A stretch of DNA of 64,000 nt, taken from positions 5,222,501-5,286,500 of the forward strand of contig NZ_CP034437.1 of the NCBI RefSeq assembly GCF_003952225.1, given 5' to 3'. The translations under genes were made by a program, and so were the position numbers. Position 1 is the stretch's first letter. Each line of letters opens with the position of its first letter. The DNA is from Paenibacillus albus. Its GTDB lineage: Bacteria; Bacillota; Bacilli; Paenibacillales; Paenibacillaceae. Below the pieces are notes generated by a model. The model was not told the origin of the DNA, searched no databases, and was given only the letters and a program-made list of their open reading frames with translations. This document shows, piece after piece, positions 36,301 through 44,799 of the stretch.

Positions 36301-39300
36301 ATTGCGAAATAATAGCCGGCAGCAGGCGCCGTCATCGAATACGTGTAATTCACATTACTCGTTCCGACAGGGTAAGTCTTCTGATCTACAATTTTGCCTC
36401 CGTTGCTGATCAGCTGGACCGATGCGATATTGCTTGTCTCTTTGCCCGGGTTTTTATTGGCTGCTGTTACCGTAATGTTGGCGGTAGCAGGAGGAGTATC
36501 CACTATTGCACCCATGCTGTAAGTGTTCGTCCCGTCGGACAGATGATAGGTGACATCCAAATCTCTGTTCTCCGTCGACCATACCGAACGGTCGTGAAGC
36601 GCCGTATAAATGCCAGCTAATGTAAAATCATTCGTGTATACGACTGTCGCAGCTGTATTCGAGGTTCCCCAGCCCTTTTTATGGTTATCGCCATTATTGG
36701 TCGGGGCTACGTGCCAGCCTTTATCGAGAGCCAAAATAAACTGGTCGACAGATCGGAAGTATCCGCCGGAGCCGATAGCGCCTTCGCCGTTACCCGCTTC
36801 AACAAGCGTAACTTTATCGTCTATCGCATTGTCATGATAACCAAAGTTTGCAAAGTTACCGAATGTAGCTCCGGGATGATTCAATTGCGAAATCGATCCC
36901 GGCGTGCCCTCAAGCATTTGATAATACGTCTGAAGGCCTGCATCGTTCGCTTTATCATTGAGAGTCGCGTTGTTTCGGCTGACAAAGCCTGTTGTGTTAA
37001 ACGTATTCATGTGTCCTGGACCGCCGGACCATGTCATCTCATAACCGTAGTCGGTCACGAATGTAGGAGTGGCTGCGTCCGCTGCCGCCTGTTTGCCGGC
37101 AAGCCAGCCTGTATTTGCTTGGTTGTAATCATTAATATTATGGTCCGTCTTGACGTCGTATTGTGCAGTATCGAACGAATTGGAGTGGTCCGTTACGATG
37201 AAGAAATCGAATTTACCTTGGTCTCTTGCATAAGCGTATGCCTCTGCCAAGGTTCCTTGACCGTCCGAGTTAAGCGTATGTGCGTGAAGAGATCCATAAT
37301 AATTCTTTTCCCCGCCGGTTGCTTTCTTCGCCGTATATTTGAACGTGACAGGATCACTGTCCAAATAGTTTTGAAGCGTTGCTTGTGTAACGATTCTTAC
37401 TGGGAAATAAGAGGCATCGAGCGTGATCGGAGCCGAATAAGTCTGATTAGCTGTACCTACAAGAGTACCGTCACTCGAAGAATAGGAATTTTTATAGATG
37501 GAATACAGGATCGTTGCATTGGCCGTAGCCGATGTTAATGCGATTGGCGTTGTGACCGTAATTGCAGCGCTTCCTGGGTTGGCTGACACGGCTGCTGCCT
37601 TGCTTTGCGTAAATTTGAACGTTTGAGCCGCCGTTGTATAGCTGCCGTCCGAAGCGGTTGCCGTAATTGTTGCCGTTCCGTTCTGGAATGCATCAACTGT
37701 AACTTCAACTGAATTTGCTGTACTGGTTACAGGAGCGCCGCCATTTAAGCTGTAAGTGATCGTTGCGTTGGCTGTCGCGGTCGAAAGCGTAACCTTGGCA
37801 TTTAACGGTAGCGATGATCCGGATGGCACGCTGGAGGTCATAAAGTCAACGGTTGGATCTGTTGCAGCAACGAGATCAGCCGCATTTGCGGAAACCAGCT
37901 GTATGCCGTTGAAATAACTCGCTATGGCCTGTGTAATGTTTACATAACTTCCGTTTACACCGACTGCAGTCGGAATGCCTTTGCCGCGCAGCGTATAAGA
38001 AATGCCTGCCTGGCTTACGGTGTGATTAAATGAGCTTCCCGTATTTGTTCCGCCGACAGTGACGAGTTTCACCGTATCAAAGGATACGAGCATGCTCTCG
38101 TAAGTTCGGTCTGCAAGCTGGCTGAACATAATCTTAGTCGGCGTTGGCAAAGTCGGACTGCTGTTTCGTACAACGACAGTCGCTGCGCTCACCGCATCCG
38201 GCGTAATTTCCATCAAGCCGTTATACGGCGATGCTTTCCCATAGACGTAGATTTCTTTGCCCACATAAGAGGAGAAATCCGCACCGGTTTTAAAAATGGT
38301 GAGACCGCTGCCGGCATTCATGCCGTCCTGAATGTATAAAGTCGTATTTCCGTTTAAGTACGTGCCGATGCCTTTTACCCAGGCATAAGTGCCAGAAGCA
38401 AGATTCTTCGCATCAGCGTTCGATGTTACGGTCTGCTGATTAAAGGACAATGTAACGGGATCGGACGATAGAAGCGTCGGCGACTTTGCTACAGCCTTAA
38501 CGACAAACGGGTTTGTTCCTACGAAGCCGCCTGCGGAAAGAGCTGTGAAAGGCTCTGTGTATAATTTCGTGGAGCCGCCCACTGTTGTCGCCGGAGTTGA
38601 ACCGTCTGTTGTGTAATAAATTTGTGCGTTTGGATCTGTGTTAGCCAAAGTAATCGGCGCAGCATCCAATATTGCACCAGCTGTATCTGGAGTTGCGGTT
38701 ACTGCTGTCGTCGTATAAGCAGGATCCTTGGTTCCGAAAAGTTGAAGGGTGTTAACATTGAAGGCACCGCCAGAAGCTACTGTACCATTCCCTTCAGAAA
38801 CTTCAGACTTCTGCAGGATTCTGATATATAACTTATTTTGATTTGCTGCCCCTGCCGGCAAAGCCATGCCGAATTGCTCAAGAGACGTGCTTTCGATTTT
38901 AACTGTATAGCCTGTACCGGTAACAGCATTACCGAAGAGAGTCCAGTTATTGCCGTCCGTACTCCACTCCGTATTAAAGTCGCGAGGACCAGTAGCTGAA
39001 GATCGTGCGCTAAAATTAAAGATGAGGTCCTTAAATCCAGCGGAGGAGGTTGTAATGTACCAATAGGCCTTATCCGTCTGTAAATTGAAGGCAGAGGCTG
39101 AAATTGATGCAGAAGAATAATTTAAGCCAGAAGTTATTTGTCCTGAACTTTTAAATAATTGCAACGTTGAATTGAAAATCGGATTTGAATAATAACCGCT
39201 TGTTGTTGCGAAGTTTCCAGCCGCATTCGTAACTTGTGTAGCATTGGTATAGTTCCATGATGCTACATCCGCTTTCCCCACGAGACTTTGCGGCGGATTC

Positions 39301-39425
39301 TCAACAGAACTGCTGCCGCTGATGGCAGCGAATGCTGTTGTTGCTGGTAATGCCGGGACTAGACTGTTCACTAGTAATAAACAAATCAAGCCCACGCTTA
39401 ACAGCACTTTTTTTAAAGTTTTCAT
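33345..39425 (-). CDS. Giant secreted multidomain PHP-type phosphoesterase-like surface protein
   Basis: 2,026 residues. Signal peptide (about 1-33); beta-rich discoidin-like region (45-235); chitobiase-C-terminal-like folds (242-328, 520-700: ITYSLNGGAPV); OB-fold (328-518) like those of YhcR. A PHP/CehA-like domain follows (705-980: LHAHTLNSDGQGT, IVTDHSN, HPG, GDNHKKG). Then come a CARDB-like stretch (1050-1160), a glutamine-amidotransferase-like region (1165-1480), a second OB-fold (1495-1698) and four C-terminal repeats of about 88 residues (1718-2026; NWYNAVYYLGIE, GVPASI.QDA). The HxH and other His/Asp ligands suggest a metal-dependent hydrolase of phosphoester-like bonds. No sortase LPxTG or SLH motif was seen, so retention on the cell may use the C-terminal repeats. 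A strong SD (AAAAGGAGATAAAAC) precedes the ATG. Confidence 0.88.
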   Translation of the reverse strand: MKTLKKVLLSVGLICLLLVNSLVPALPATTAFAAISGSSSVENPPQSLVGKADVASWNYTNATQVTNAAGNFATTSGYYSNPIFNSTLQLFKSSGQITSGLNYSSASISASAFNLQTDKAYWYITTSSAGFKDLIFNFSARSSATGPRDFNTEWSTDGNNWTLFGNAVTGTGYTVKIESTSLEQFGMALPAGAANQNKLYIRILQKSEVSEGNGTVASGGAFNVNTLQLFGTKDPAYTTTAVTATPDTAGAILDAAPITLANTDPNAQIYYTTDGSTPATTVGGSTKLYTEPFTALSAGGFVGTNPFVVKAVAKSPTLLSSDPVTLSFNQQTVTSNADAKNLASGTYAWVKGIGTYLNGNTTLYIQDGMNAGSGLTIFKTGADFSSYVGKEIYVYGKASPYNGLMEITPDAVSAATVVVRNSSPTLPTPTKIMFSQLADRTYESMLVSFDTVKLVTVGGTNTGSSFNHTVSQAGISYTLRGKGIPTAVGVNGSYVNITQAIASYFNGIQLVSANAADLVAATDPTVDFMTSSVPSGSSLPLNAKVTLSTATANATITYSLNGGAPVTSTANSVEVTVDAFQNGTATITATASDGSYTTAAQTFKFTQSKAAAVSANPGSAAITVTTPIALTSATANATILYSIYKNSYSSSDGTLVGTANQTYSAPITLDASYFPVRIVTQATLQNYLDSDPVTFKYTAKKATGGEKNYYGSLHAHTLNSDGQGTLAEAYAYARDQGKFDFFIVTDHSNSFDTAQYDVKTDHNINDYNQANTGWLAGKQAAADAATPTFVTDYGYEMTWSGGPGHMNTFNTTGFVSRNNATLNDKANDAGLQTYYQMLEGTPGSISQLNHPGATFGNFANFGYHDNAIDDKVTLVEAGNGEGAIGSGGYFRSVDQFILALDKGWHVAPTNNGDNHKKGWGTSNTAATVVYTNDFTLAGIYTALHDRSVWSTENRDLDVTYHLSDGTNTYSMGAIVDTPPATANITVTAANKNPGKETSNIASVQLISNGGKIVDQKTYPVGTSNVNYTYSMTAPAAGYYFAIITDNQGFVAVTAPIWLGSAPKIGITSVTNSSTMPVTTEALNLTTNFFNNESTPVTLKSVSYTVDGDSAANKTYNVGTTISPSGVANHVFSYTPTTTGTKTVTISAVITVNGVDDTYTATSTMKVIDINSVSYVGLDASHGNEYVSGGSYPNTMANMMTLAGANGVRVVQLNTSSELIAATSNPKYKMIILNAPSRKNVAVWPTPANYTTAEIAALKAFSESGNTLVFGNIADFGESTNADPTSPKKHMSELQNDVLAAIGSTLREGDDEVMDDDKNGGQAYRLYPTEFNMANPLLEGVVDGQTYSQYSGSTIYAVDPASGARTSTLPATVSPLVFGFPTTYSAETDNDNFGYGTTMSTFPYVTVGTNKTDKGINNSQGLYIPKYVNPTSEVATNPEEKLLAASETVTHPNGKTSLVVVAGGSFMSNFEIAITVDNAGTLPYVNYNLMENLYKTVNPVTITSVADAKNLPDGTDVVIEATTTSEVNTQSSNADTNKGFFDSIYAQDATGGINLFPVASGIQEGQKARFEGKIAHYQGEVELTVTKFTIMDPSIHKVAPTALSTAASMSSANTGLLVKTEGVVSNIDKDTDGTINQFTIDDGSGPAIVFINGYITKGTPLPFITDGARVSVSGLASIGEVVSDADMHPRIRVRDRSEIVEVGTDNTPDTPDVLDLQLAQFYSSNGNWYNAVYYYGLAISGGDTGLDSEMSTASQQLQQQAISHMEAGNYSQSYAEYELLSTSSGVPLSIKTDATQSISSSTNMGLAWYYLEQDNLYNTLYYLSEEIGSSNNSTGISALASFAASMVQQDAKNQTEQGNFGAANAEYQLLNSSQGVPASIAQDAAGSLASGSNIGDAWYYIGNSNWYNAVYYLGIEMQTNASTGVAGMMAYAAKQLQQEASNLTAAQGSFAQSYADYDLLTNTANVPASIKQDASKSIDVSDSDYGNALWYLNQSDYANAKYYLQQVAAKGNNSTGVNALLAYVNGK

Positions 39426-39557
39426 GTTTTATCTCCTTTTTTTAATATTTATTGCAAAATATTTGCATGGAATGAAAGGATTCGAAGAGCCAGCCGGACG
39501 CCCCCGATTGTTTCATCTGTGCTCATATTTTCACAAACATGAAGTGCTATCGCGCCT

Positions 39558-40717
39558 CTAAACATAAAAAAACACCCGTTCGACAAACCACAGCCCGCCC
39601 ATCATCAGGGCAGCGGCAGAGCATGCAATAACCACGCGTCTCGCATGCTTCCAGCGATAGATGAGAGCTAACGCGGGCAACACAAGGGCAACGATGATGA
39701 CCTGAATGGTTTCAATGCCGACATTAAAACTGATCAGATCCACCGCCAGTTCGCCCTTCGGAATGTTCATTTCCGTCAATAGGTCCGCAAAACCCATCCC
39801 ATGAATCAGCCCGAAAATAAAGGTCAGCATCCACCGGTGGCTGACTTCCTTGCGATGCAAATTGTCGAACGCGACATAACAAATGCTAAGCGCAATGCCC
39901 GGCTCCACAATGCTGGAAGGCATATGGATCACACCTGTTACAGTCGAGGCCAAGGTAATGCTATGTGCGATCGTGAATGCTGTGATCGTTCCCGCATACT
40001 GCTTGAACGTTTGCCTTGCGATGAGCAGGGAGAACAAGAACAACAAATGGTCATATCCCGATAAAATATGATTCATCCCCAGTTCAAAAAAGACAGCCAG
40101 CCGTCCGTGGAGCTTGATGAAGCATCCTCCTCTGGCTGTTGCTCCTGAGGCTGCTGAGAAATCGTTTCGCCCGACTGCAACCCAGCATAATCGTTCTCCG
40201 TCATTTGCAGCTTCCAAGTCCGGTTGCCGCCAGAGAGTGCCGCTGTACTTCGCTCTGCTCCGTTATAGATAGTCAAGAGGTTTACGTAATTGCTCCTACT
40301 GTCGTTCAAATACAAATTATCGGTCAGCTCGATCGTCTGGGATGCCGCTACCGCCGGGAAGTAGGCTTTCAGAATCGCACTTTTGCGGTCAATCGTGAGG
40401 CTCTCGATTTGGAGCCACGCCGTGCTTTCTCCGTTAATTTTCACTACGAGGCTCGTTTGCAGAATCGTCAGCAGCTTCTGATCCACTGCAGCGAATTCCT
40501 CTGAATCGAGCGTTCCGTCATGATTGGTGTCACCCCCCGCAAGTTCTATGACCGATTTGTCATCAAGCGCATACGTGAGCTCCGTCTTGGTTTTATAAAA
40601 TTCCAATGCCGAATAGGTCGCGCTGTAGGCATGAGCATCCGCGCGATGCTCAAATGACAGGAGCATGAGAAGCGCCAAACATATTGAAAAAAAGAAGGAC
40701 CATCGCCGTAACGTCAT
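39558..40717 (-). pseudogene. HupE/UreJ-family membrane protein with EF-hand, frame broken in a T-run
   Basis: Frame 40717-40073 carries a signal peptide (SFFFSICLALLMLLSF), an extracellular domain and an EF-hand-like loop DTNHDGTLDSEE. Frame 40217-39558 carries the membrane half with FFELGMNHILSGYDHLLFLF, typical of HupE/UreJ. They are parts of one about 385-residue protein: adding one T to the T6 run (A6 on plus, 40086-40091) joins ...DGWLSFFELGMNHIL. In frame zero the site reads TCT-TTT-TTG, a T_TTT_TTG slippery heptamer, so -1 slippage would also restore the frame. The family is often linked to nickel or metal handling, but the role here is unknown. A T7 run in the same gene is intact. 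Confidence 0.85.
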
Positions 40718-40752
40718 TTCTATTCTCCTTTATTATTTCTGCTTTGGACAAA

Positions 40753-41898
40753 CTACTGAGGATCCCAGATATATGTTCCGGTTCTATCGATATAACCGAG
40801 CCTTCCATCGGACAAGAGTACTTTTGCAATGCCTTCTCTAAATTCTCCGGCTTTATTTTGTCTGAGATAATTGTCATTTCCACTTGTAATAATCGGTCTA
40901 ATGCTAAACCTTCCATCCTTATCCATATACCCGCCTTTCCCCTCATCAACTGGGGCCAAGCCTTCTGAGAACAACGTCTCTTCATAGTTATCTTTTAAAT
41001 GGGGGCCTATTCGATAGACTCCGGATGGATCGATATATCCGATTGAAAAGCTGTTGATGCTCTCACCGACGCATACCTTCGCAAGTCCTTCTGAGAAGGC
41101 GTATGCTCGAGCAAATTGAGGTTTGATCTTCATATTTCCTTGCGTATCTATATATCCGTACACAGCCGCGGAGCTTTTCTTATCCTGCACGGCGACGGCT
41201 GCTAGTCCTTCCGAGAAGCTTTTGCCGGTAATATATTTACTCGCGTCAATTTTCACTTTACCTGCAGCATCAATGTACTCGTTCTGATTATGATCGTTCT
41301 TCACTAAAGCCAAGCCATTCGAAAAGTTAGCCGCTTCATTATATTGATAGGGGAGAATCACCTTCCCATAGCGGTTAATATATCCATACTTTTCAGTAAG
41401 ATCGTCTTGTACGAGTATCATGCCTTCACTCTGCGTCGGCAGCTGACTTCCATTGAACAGCATAGAAACGATCTGCATGTTCTCTGGCAACGCGTATAAA
41501 ACCTTGCCTTTATTATTCAGGATGAAGTATTTGAGATCCGCAGCGTTATCTGCGATAATCGCGCCGGCTACGCCTTCGGTATACTTGGTTATGGATGAAT
41601 ACACCGGCTTTACGACCATTTTCCCGGAACTATCGATCGCACCATATCTCACGCGATCTTCCATATCTTCATCTTTGCTGCCATTTGAAGTTTTAATGGT
41701 CTCCACGATGGCTACACCTTCATGGAAGTCATCAGCCCATGCGTAAGATGGCTTTATGGCGATCTTTCCCATTTTATTGATATAGCCCCATTTTCCACCT
41801 ACTTGTACAGGGTATAGAATCGTTTCAGTATCCGCCTTCTTGTTTGCGGCTAGAATACCTGCGCTAATTACTGCCATAATTGATAGGATGAATAGCAT
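40753..41898 (-). CDS. WG-repeat membrane-anchored/secreted protein
   Basis: 381 residues. An N-terminal hydrophobic segment (MLFILSIMAVISAGILAANK) is followed by about seven WG repeats of the form GYINxxGKIxIxPxYxxAxxFxEGxAxV (for example KWGYINKMGKIAIKPSYAWA). WG-repeat proteins are beta-rich surface or secreted proteins of unknown function. Start choice is ambiguous. ATG at 41898 has only a weak AGGA SD. A strong GGAGAGG SD lies before the ATG at 41918, which reads MKK... into the same frame only if the A6 run (41910-41915) had seven A, giving MKKSRIWMLFILS. This would be a third single-base A/T-run difference in the region. Confidence 0.85.
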   Translation of the reverse strand: MLFILSIMAVISAGILAANKKADTETILYPVQVGGKWGYINKMGKIAIKPSYAWADDFHEGVAIVETIKTSNGSKDEDMEDRVRYGAIDSSGKMVVKPVYSSITKYTEGVAGAIIADNAADLKYFILNNKGKVLYALPENMQIVSMLFNGSQLPTQSEGMILVQDDLTEKYGYINRYGKVILPYQYNEAANFSNGLALVKNDHNQNEYIDAAGKVKIDASKYITGKSFSEGLAAVAVQDKKSSAAVYGYIDTQGNMKIKPQFARAYAFSEGLAKVCVGESINSFSIGYIDPSGVYRIGPHLKDNYEETLFSEGLAPVDEGKGGYMDKDGRFSIRPIITSGNDNYLRQNKAGEFREGIAKVLLSDGRLGYIDRTGTYIWDPQ

Positions 41899-41918
41899 CC
41901 AAATCCTACTTTTTTCAT

Positions 41919-42177
41919 TGGCCTCTCCCTCTAATAAAGTGATCTCATATCTGGCATTTTTCTACTAATCTAAAAAACTCCTAAAATTTATGCATTTCTT
42001 ATTCTAAATATCAAATGTTATAGGTCTAACAAAATATTGTGTGTAATCTGTAAATTGGAAGAGAAGCTAGCATACAAGCGGACCTCCAAATCAATAGGCC
42101 GGCGTCCAAGCACTCAAATGCACCAATTGGCAAGTAGGTTCGGATACTGTGCTGCTCCTCCTTGTCAGTCCACCAAA
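41919..42177. other. Intergenic region upstream of the WG-repeat gene
   Basis: About 260 bases without a coding signal, AT-rich next to the WG gene (its promoter region) and of mixed composition toward the tRNA-like element. Nothing else was recognised. Confidence 0.35.
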
Positions 42178-42212
42178 TAAAAAAACGCAACCCTTTGACA
42201 GGTTGCGTTAAA
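42178..42212 (-). terminator. Minus-strand terminator downstream of the tRNA region
   Basis: AACGCAACC/GGTTGCGTT stem followed on the minus strand by T7. The stem contains a TTGACA that can act as the -35 of a plus-strand promoter. Confidence 0.8.
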
Positions 42213-42223
42213 GTTCATATTTG
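42195..42223 (+). promoter_or_regulatory. Candidate promoter of the tRNA-like element
   Basis: TTGACA (42195-42200), a 17-bp spacer and TATTTG (42218-42223). The -35 is perfect and the -10 has 4 of 6 consensus bases. Predicted start is about 42229-42231, within a few bases of GGGGCCA at 42226. Confidence 0.45.
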
Positions 42224-42225
42224 TT

Positions 42226-42328
42226 GGGGCCATAGTTTTAGCGGTAGATTCAGACGCCGTGCTCCTCCGTCTCCGACTCCGTCCGCGCGGGCGAACCAGT
42301 AGGGGTTCATCTCCCCCTTGGCGTTCCA
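42226..42328 (+). ncRNA. tRNA-like element, inverted relative to tRNA-Ala
   Basis: 103 nt. The first 10 bases GGGGCCATAG equal the first 10 of the neighbouring tRNA-Ala. The last 28 bases (AGGGGTTC.. to GGCGTTCCA) match its T-arm and acceptor with small indels (a 5-bp AGGGG/CCCCT stem with TTCATCT loop). The D-arm-like TAGCGGTAGA is visible; a 5-bp AGACG/CGTCT stem could be an oversized anticodon arm. The middle is about 30 nt longer than a normal tRNA and the acceptor pairing has a bulge, so it is a pseudo-tRNA or a tRNA-like RNA, not a decoding tRNA. Alternatives: a decayed tRNA copy. It converges on tRNA-Ala through a shared terminator. Confidence 0.5.
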
Positions 42329-42331
42329 TAC

Positions 42332-42364
42332 GAAAAACAGCCATCCCGAAGGATGGCTGTTTTA
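42332..42364. terminator. Bidirectional terminator between tRNA-like element and tRNA-Ala
   Basis: AAAACAGCCATCC-CGAA-GGATGGCTGTTTT hairpin with T-runs on both sides. It is the centre of a longer inverted repeat (42301-42395) made of the two tRNA 3' ends. Confidence 0.88.
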
Positions 42365-42370
42365 ATCGTA

Positions 42371-42443
<73 letters not shown>

Positions 42444-42538
42444 ATGATATAGCGTGTCACAAACGAAATTATAGCACGCAGTGCTCAAGCTAAACAAGCA
42501 CTATTTTCGCAAGTAACACGCTGCTCGCCCCGCTCCAA

Positions 42539-43966
42539 TCATTCGAACCAAGCCTGCCTGAGCAGTGACACTCCTTCGCGAATTTGCTCCTCCTGCACAC
42601 CAGCAAAACCAAGCATGACATACGATCTTGGGCATTCCGCCGGATTTGTCCAATGCTTCATCGGCGAGTACACCTGGACGCCCCGCTCAGCTGCCAGCTG
42701 AATAAGCTCCTCGCATTCGCGTCCGTACACATCAAGCAGCAGATGCATACCAGACTTCTGTCCAATGATGCCTACTCGGCTCCCGAGCTGATCATGGATC
42801 GCACGAAGCAAGGCACGGTGCCGCGATTGGTAAAGATTCTTCATTTTCCGGATATGCCGTTCGAACGCGCCGCCTCTCATGAACAAATACATGGCCGTCT
42901 GTACGAGTGTCGACACGGACTGGCTGTAATTTTGCAGCCCATTCCTATATGTATCCGCAAGCGATTCTGGCAGCACAACATAACTGAGTCTCGCTCCAGG
43001 GAGAAAAGACTTCGAGAACGTCCCCAAATAGATTACACGATCGGAACGGTCAAGCGCCTTGAGCGCCGGGATCGGCTGGCCTTGATAGCGAAATTCGCTG
43101 TCATAGTCATCTTCAAGAATGTATCCTCCCTGCTCGTAAGCCCATTGCAATAGCTTTCCCCGCTTCTGAACAGGCATAACAATGCCGATCGGGAACTGAT
43201 GTGACGGCGTCACGTAGACAACATTTGCCCCGCAACCCTGAAGAGCCTCAATGGACAGTCCATCCTCCTCGAGCGGAATCTGCACAACGTCTTTCCCATG
43301 ATTCGCAAAAACAGCTCTAACCCCGTTGTACCCTGGCTCTTCCATCGCGATTCGCTCCGTCAGCGGCAGCAGCTGGCATAGCAAGCTGACAGCGTGCGCA
43401 GTCCCAGCACTTAGGAAGATCTGATGTGACGAGCAAGCGACACCGCGTGACTGAAACAAATATCTCGCAATCTCCTCACGCAGCCCCAAGTGGCCTTGCC
43501 GATCCCCGTAGGCAATGACCTCGTGCAATCGGTTATCCATCGCTTCCGCCAAGCACCTTTTCCAAGCCTTCACCGGAAAAAGCTCCAGCTCCACGTCCCC
43601 GTATTCAAAATCTATCGTCCCCACTCGTCCCTGCAAACTACTTTCATGCAAAGGCTTCTCACTCTGCTGCCTTACACTCGCGCCAGGTTTCCCTTCCACT
43701 TCAGGCACCTGCTCCAGAGGCAGCACGAAGATCCCGCTCCTCGGCCGGCTCTGAAGATAACCTTCTGAGAGCAGCTGCTGATAGGCGGCTTCTACTGTAT
43801 TTTTGCTGACAACTAAATGCGCGGACAATTGACGGATCGACGGCAATCGGTCATTCACAGCTAGCGAGCCATCCTCGATTTGTTTCCGGATATACCGATA
43901 AAGTTGGTCGTATAGCGGGCTTTCGCTCTCTTTTTCAAGTTTAGGGGTTAAGCTAATCATGTCCAT
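42539..43966 (-). CDS. MocR/PdxR-type GntR regulator with aminotransferase domain
   Basis: 475 residues. The N-terminal GntR winged helix (PLYDQLYRYIRKQIEDGSLA, RLPSIRQLSAHLVVSKNTVE) is fused to a fold-type-I PLP aminotransferase domain with LEDDYDSEFRYQG and the PLP lysine in YLGTFSKSFLPGARLSYV. Such MocR proteins sense PLP or related compounds and regulate nearby genes; PdxR controls PLP synthesis and GabR controls GABA use. Here the divergent neighbour is an FMN-binding PNPOx-like protein, which is the likely target. The aminotransferase half usually serves as sensor only. Confidence 0.93.
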   Translation of the reverse strand: MDMISLTPKLEKESESPLYDQLYRYIRKQIEDGSLAVNDRLPSIRQLSAHLVVSKNTVEAAYQQLLSEGYLQSRPRSGIFVLPLEQVPEVEGKPGASVRQQSEKPLHESSLQGRVGTIDFEYGDVELELFPVKAWKRCLAEAMDNRLHEVIAYGDRQGHLGLREEIARYLFQSRGVACSSHQIFLSAGTAHAVSLLCQLLPLTERIAMEEPGYNGVRAVFANHGKDVVQIPLEEDGLSIEALQGCGANVVYVTPSHQFPIGIVMPVQKRGKLLQWAYEQGGYILEDDYDSEFRYQGQPIPALKALDRSDRVIYLGTFSKSFLPGARLSYVVLPESLADTYRNGLQNYSQSVSTLVQTAMYLFMRGGAFERHIRKMKNLYQSRHRALLRAIHDQLGSRVGIIGQKSGMHLLLDVYGRECEELIQLAAERGVQVYSPMKHWTNPAECPRSYVMLGFAGVQEEQIREGVSLLRQAWFE

Positions 43967-43997
43967 TCACCATCTGTACCCATAATTTTATACATAA

Positions 43998-44013
43998 CTG
44001 TCACTTTTGACAG
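43998..44013 (+). promoter_or_regulatory. Palindrome in the MocR/PNPOx intergenic region
   Basis: CTGTC-ACTTTT-GACAG forms an inverted repeat, and a similar GACAAAAG follows 40 bp later. Both lie between the divergent genes and are candidate MocR binding sites; MocR boxes are often direct or inverted repeats of this kind. Confidence 0.4.
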
Positions 44014-44080
44014 GGGCAATTCCCAACTAAAATAACTATAACAAAGGCTGACAAAAGCAGCAATAGAAGGAGAGATACCC

Positions 44081-44629
44081 ATGTTTCCAATACGATTGGC
44101 TAAACGCGCATGCACCGATTCAGCTCGTATTCAGCAGTTTCTCGAGCAGGCTCAGATCGGATACTTAGGGCTAACTACAGATGACATTCCGTATGTAGTA
44201 CCGCTGAATTATTACTGGCGAGAGGGTGCCGTCTACTTCCATGGCGCAGCAGAAGGCCGCAAAATCACGATGATTGACCGCAATCCACGTGCCTGCTTCA
44301 CCGTCAGCGAGGAGTATGGAACAATCGCATCGCCGATTCCCGCCCATACCGATACTGCCTACATGAGTGCCATAGTTGATGGCACGATCGTCAAAGTGAC
44401 CGATATCGCCGAAGCGACGGAAGCCATGCAGGGAATGCTGAACAAGTACGTTCCTGGCTACTACGACAAGCCGATGCCGCAGAGTCACTTAGAGAGATAT
44501 GTGTCTTCGATGGGCAGCAAGACGGCGGTTTACAAGCTCATTTCTACTTCTATCACCGCCAAGGAAAATGAAGCACAGCCTGACCATATGTTTTATCCGG
44601 GGAGAACCATAGGTTCGGATCGTCAGTAG
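44081..44629 (+). CDS. Pyridoxamine-5'-phosphate-oxidase-fold FMN-binding protein (NimA-like)
   Basis: 182 residues. Split-barrel fold: QFLEQAQIGYLGLTTDDIPY, VPLNYYWREGAVYFHGAAEG, GRKITMIDRNPRACFTVSEE. The sequence resembles the NimA/HugZ-like group more than PdxH itself, since the PLP-site residues are not evident, so it may bind flavin or a nitro compound or be a protective protein. It is divergent from a MocR regulator. An ATG start follows AAGGAGAG. Confidence 0.85.
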   Translation: MFPIRLAKRACTDSARIQQFLEQAQIGYLGLTTDDIPYVVPLNYYWREGAVYFHGAAEGRKITMIDRNPRACFTVSEEYGTIASPIPAHTDTAYMSAIVDGTIVKVTDIAEATEAMQGMLNKYVPGYYDKPMPQSHLERYVSSMGSKTAVYKLISTSITAKENEAQPDHMFYPGRTIGSDRQ

Positions 44630-44716
44630 CTTTGAATTGGGATGCTTTTGCCGGAAGAATTCGTTATACTACTAGTAAGTAAATACACGTTGGTCGTGAA
44701 GCACACGCCGCATTGT

Positions 44717-44762
44717 TGCAAGGTTCACCTGAATGGTGCCTTGTATGCAAGGCGGTTTTTTT
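44717..44762 (+). promoter_or_regulatory. Attenuator-like alternative hairpins
   Basis: CCTTG (44739-44743) can pair either with upstream CAAGG (44719-44723, continued by CACC/GGTG) or with downstream CAAGG (44748-44752) as GCCTTG-TATG-CAAGGC followed by T7. The two hairpins exclude each other, the arrangement of a terminator/antiterminator switch. Alternatively it is a double terminator of the upstream PNPOx-like gene, 90 nt after its stop. Confidence 0.5.
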
Positions 44763-44799
44763 GCGTCTATCTGGCCAACAGATGAGGATGGATGAAACG

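Noticed and set aside
36681-37538. 285-codon open frame on the plus strand, antisense to the giant secreted protein
   Set aside because: It overlaps a well-supported gene with coherent domains, and its translation shows no domain or signal.
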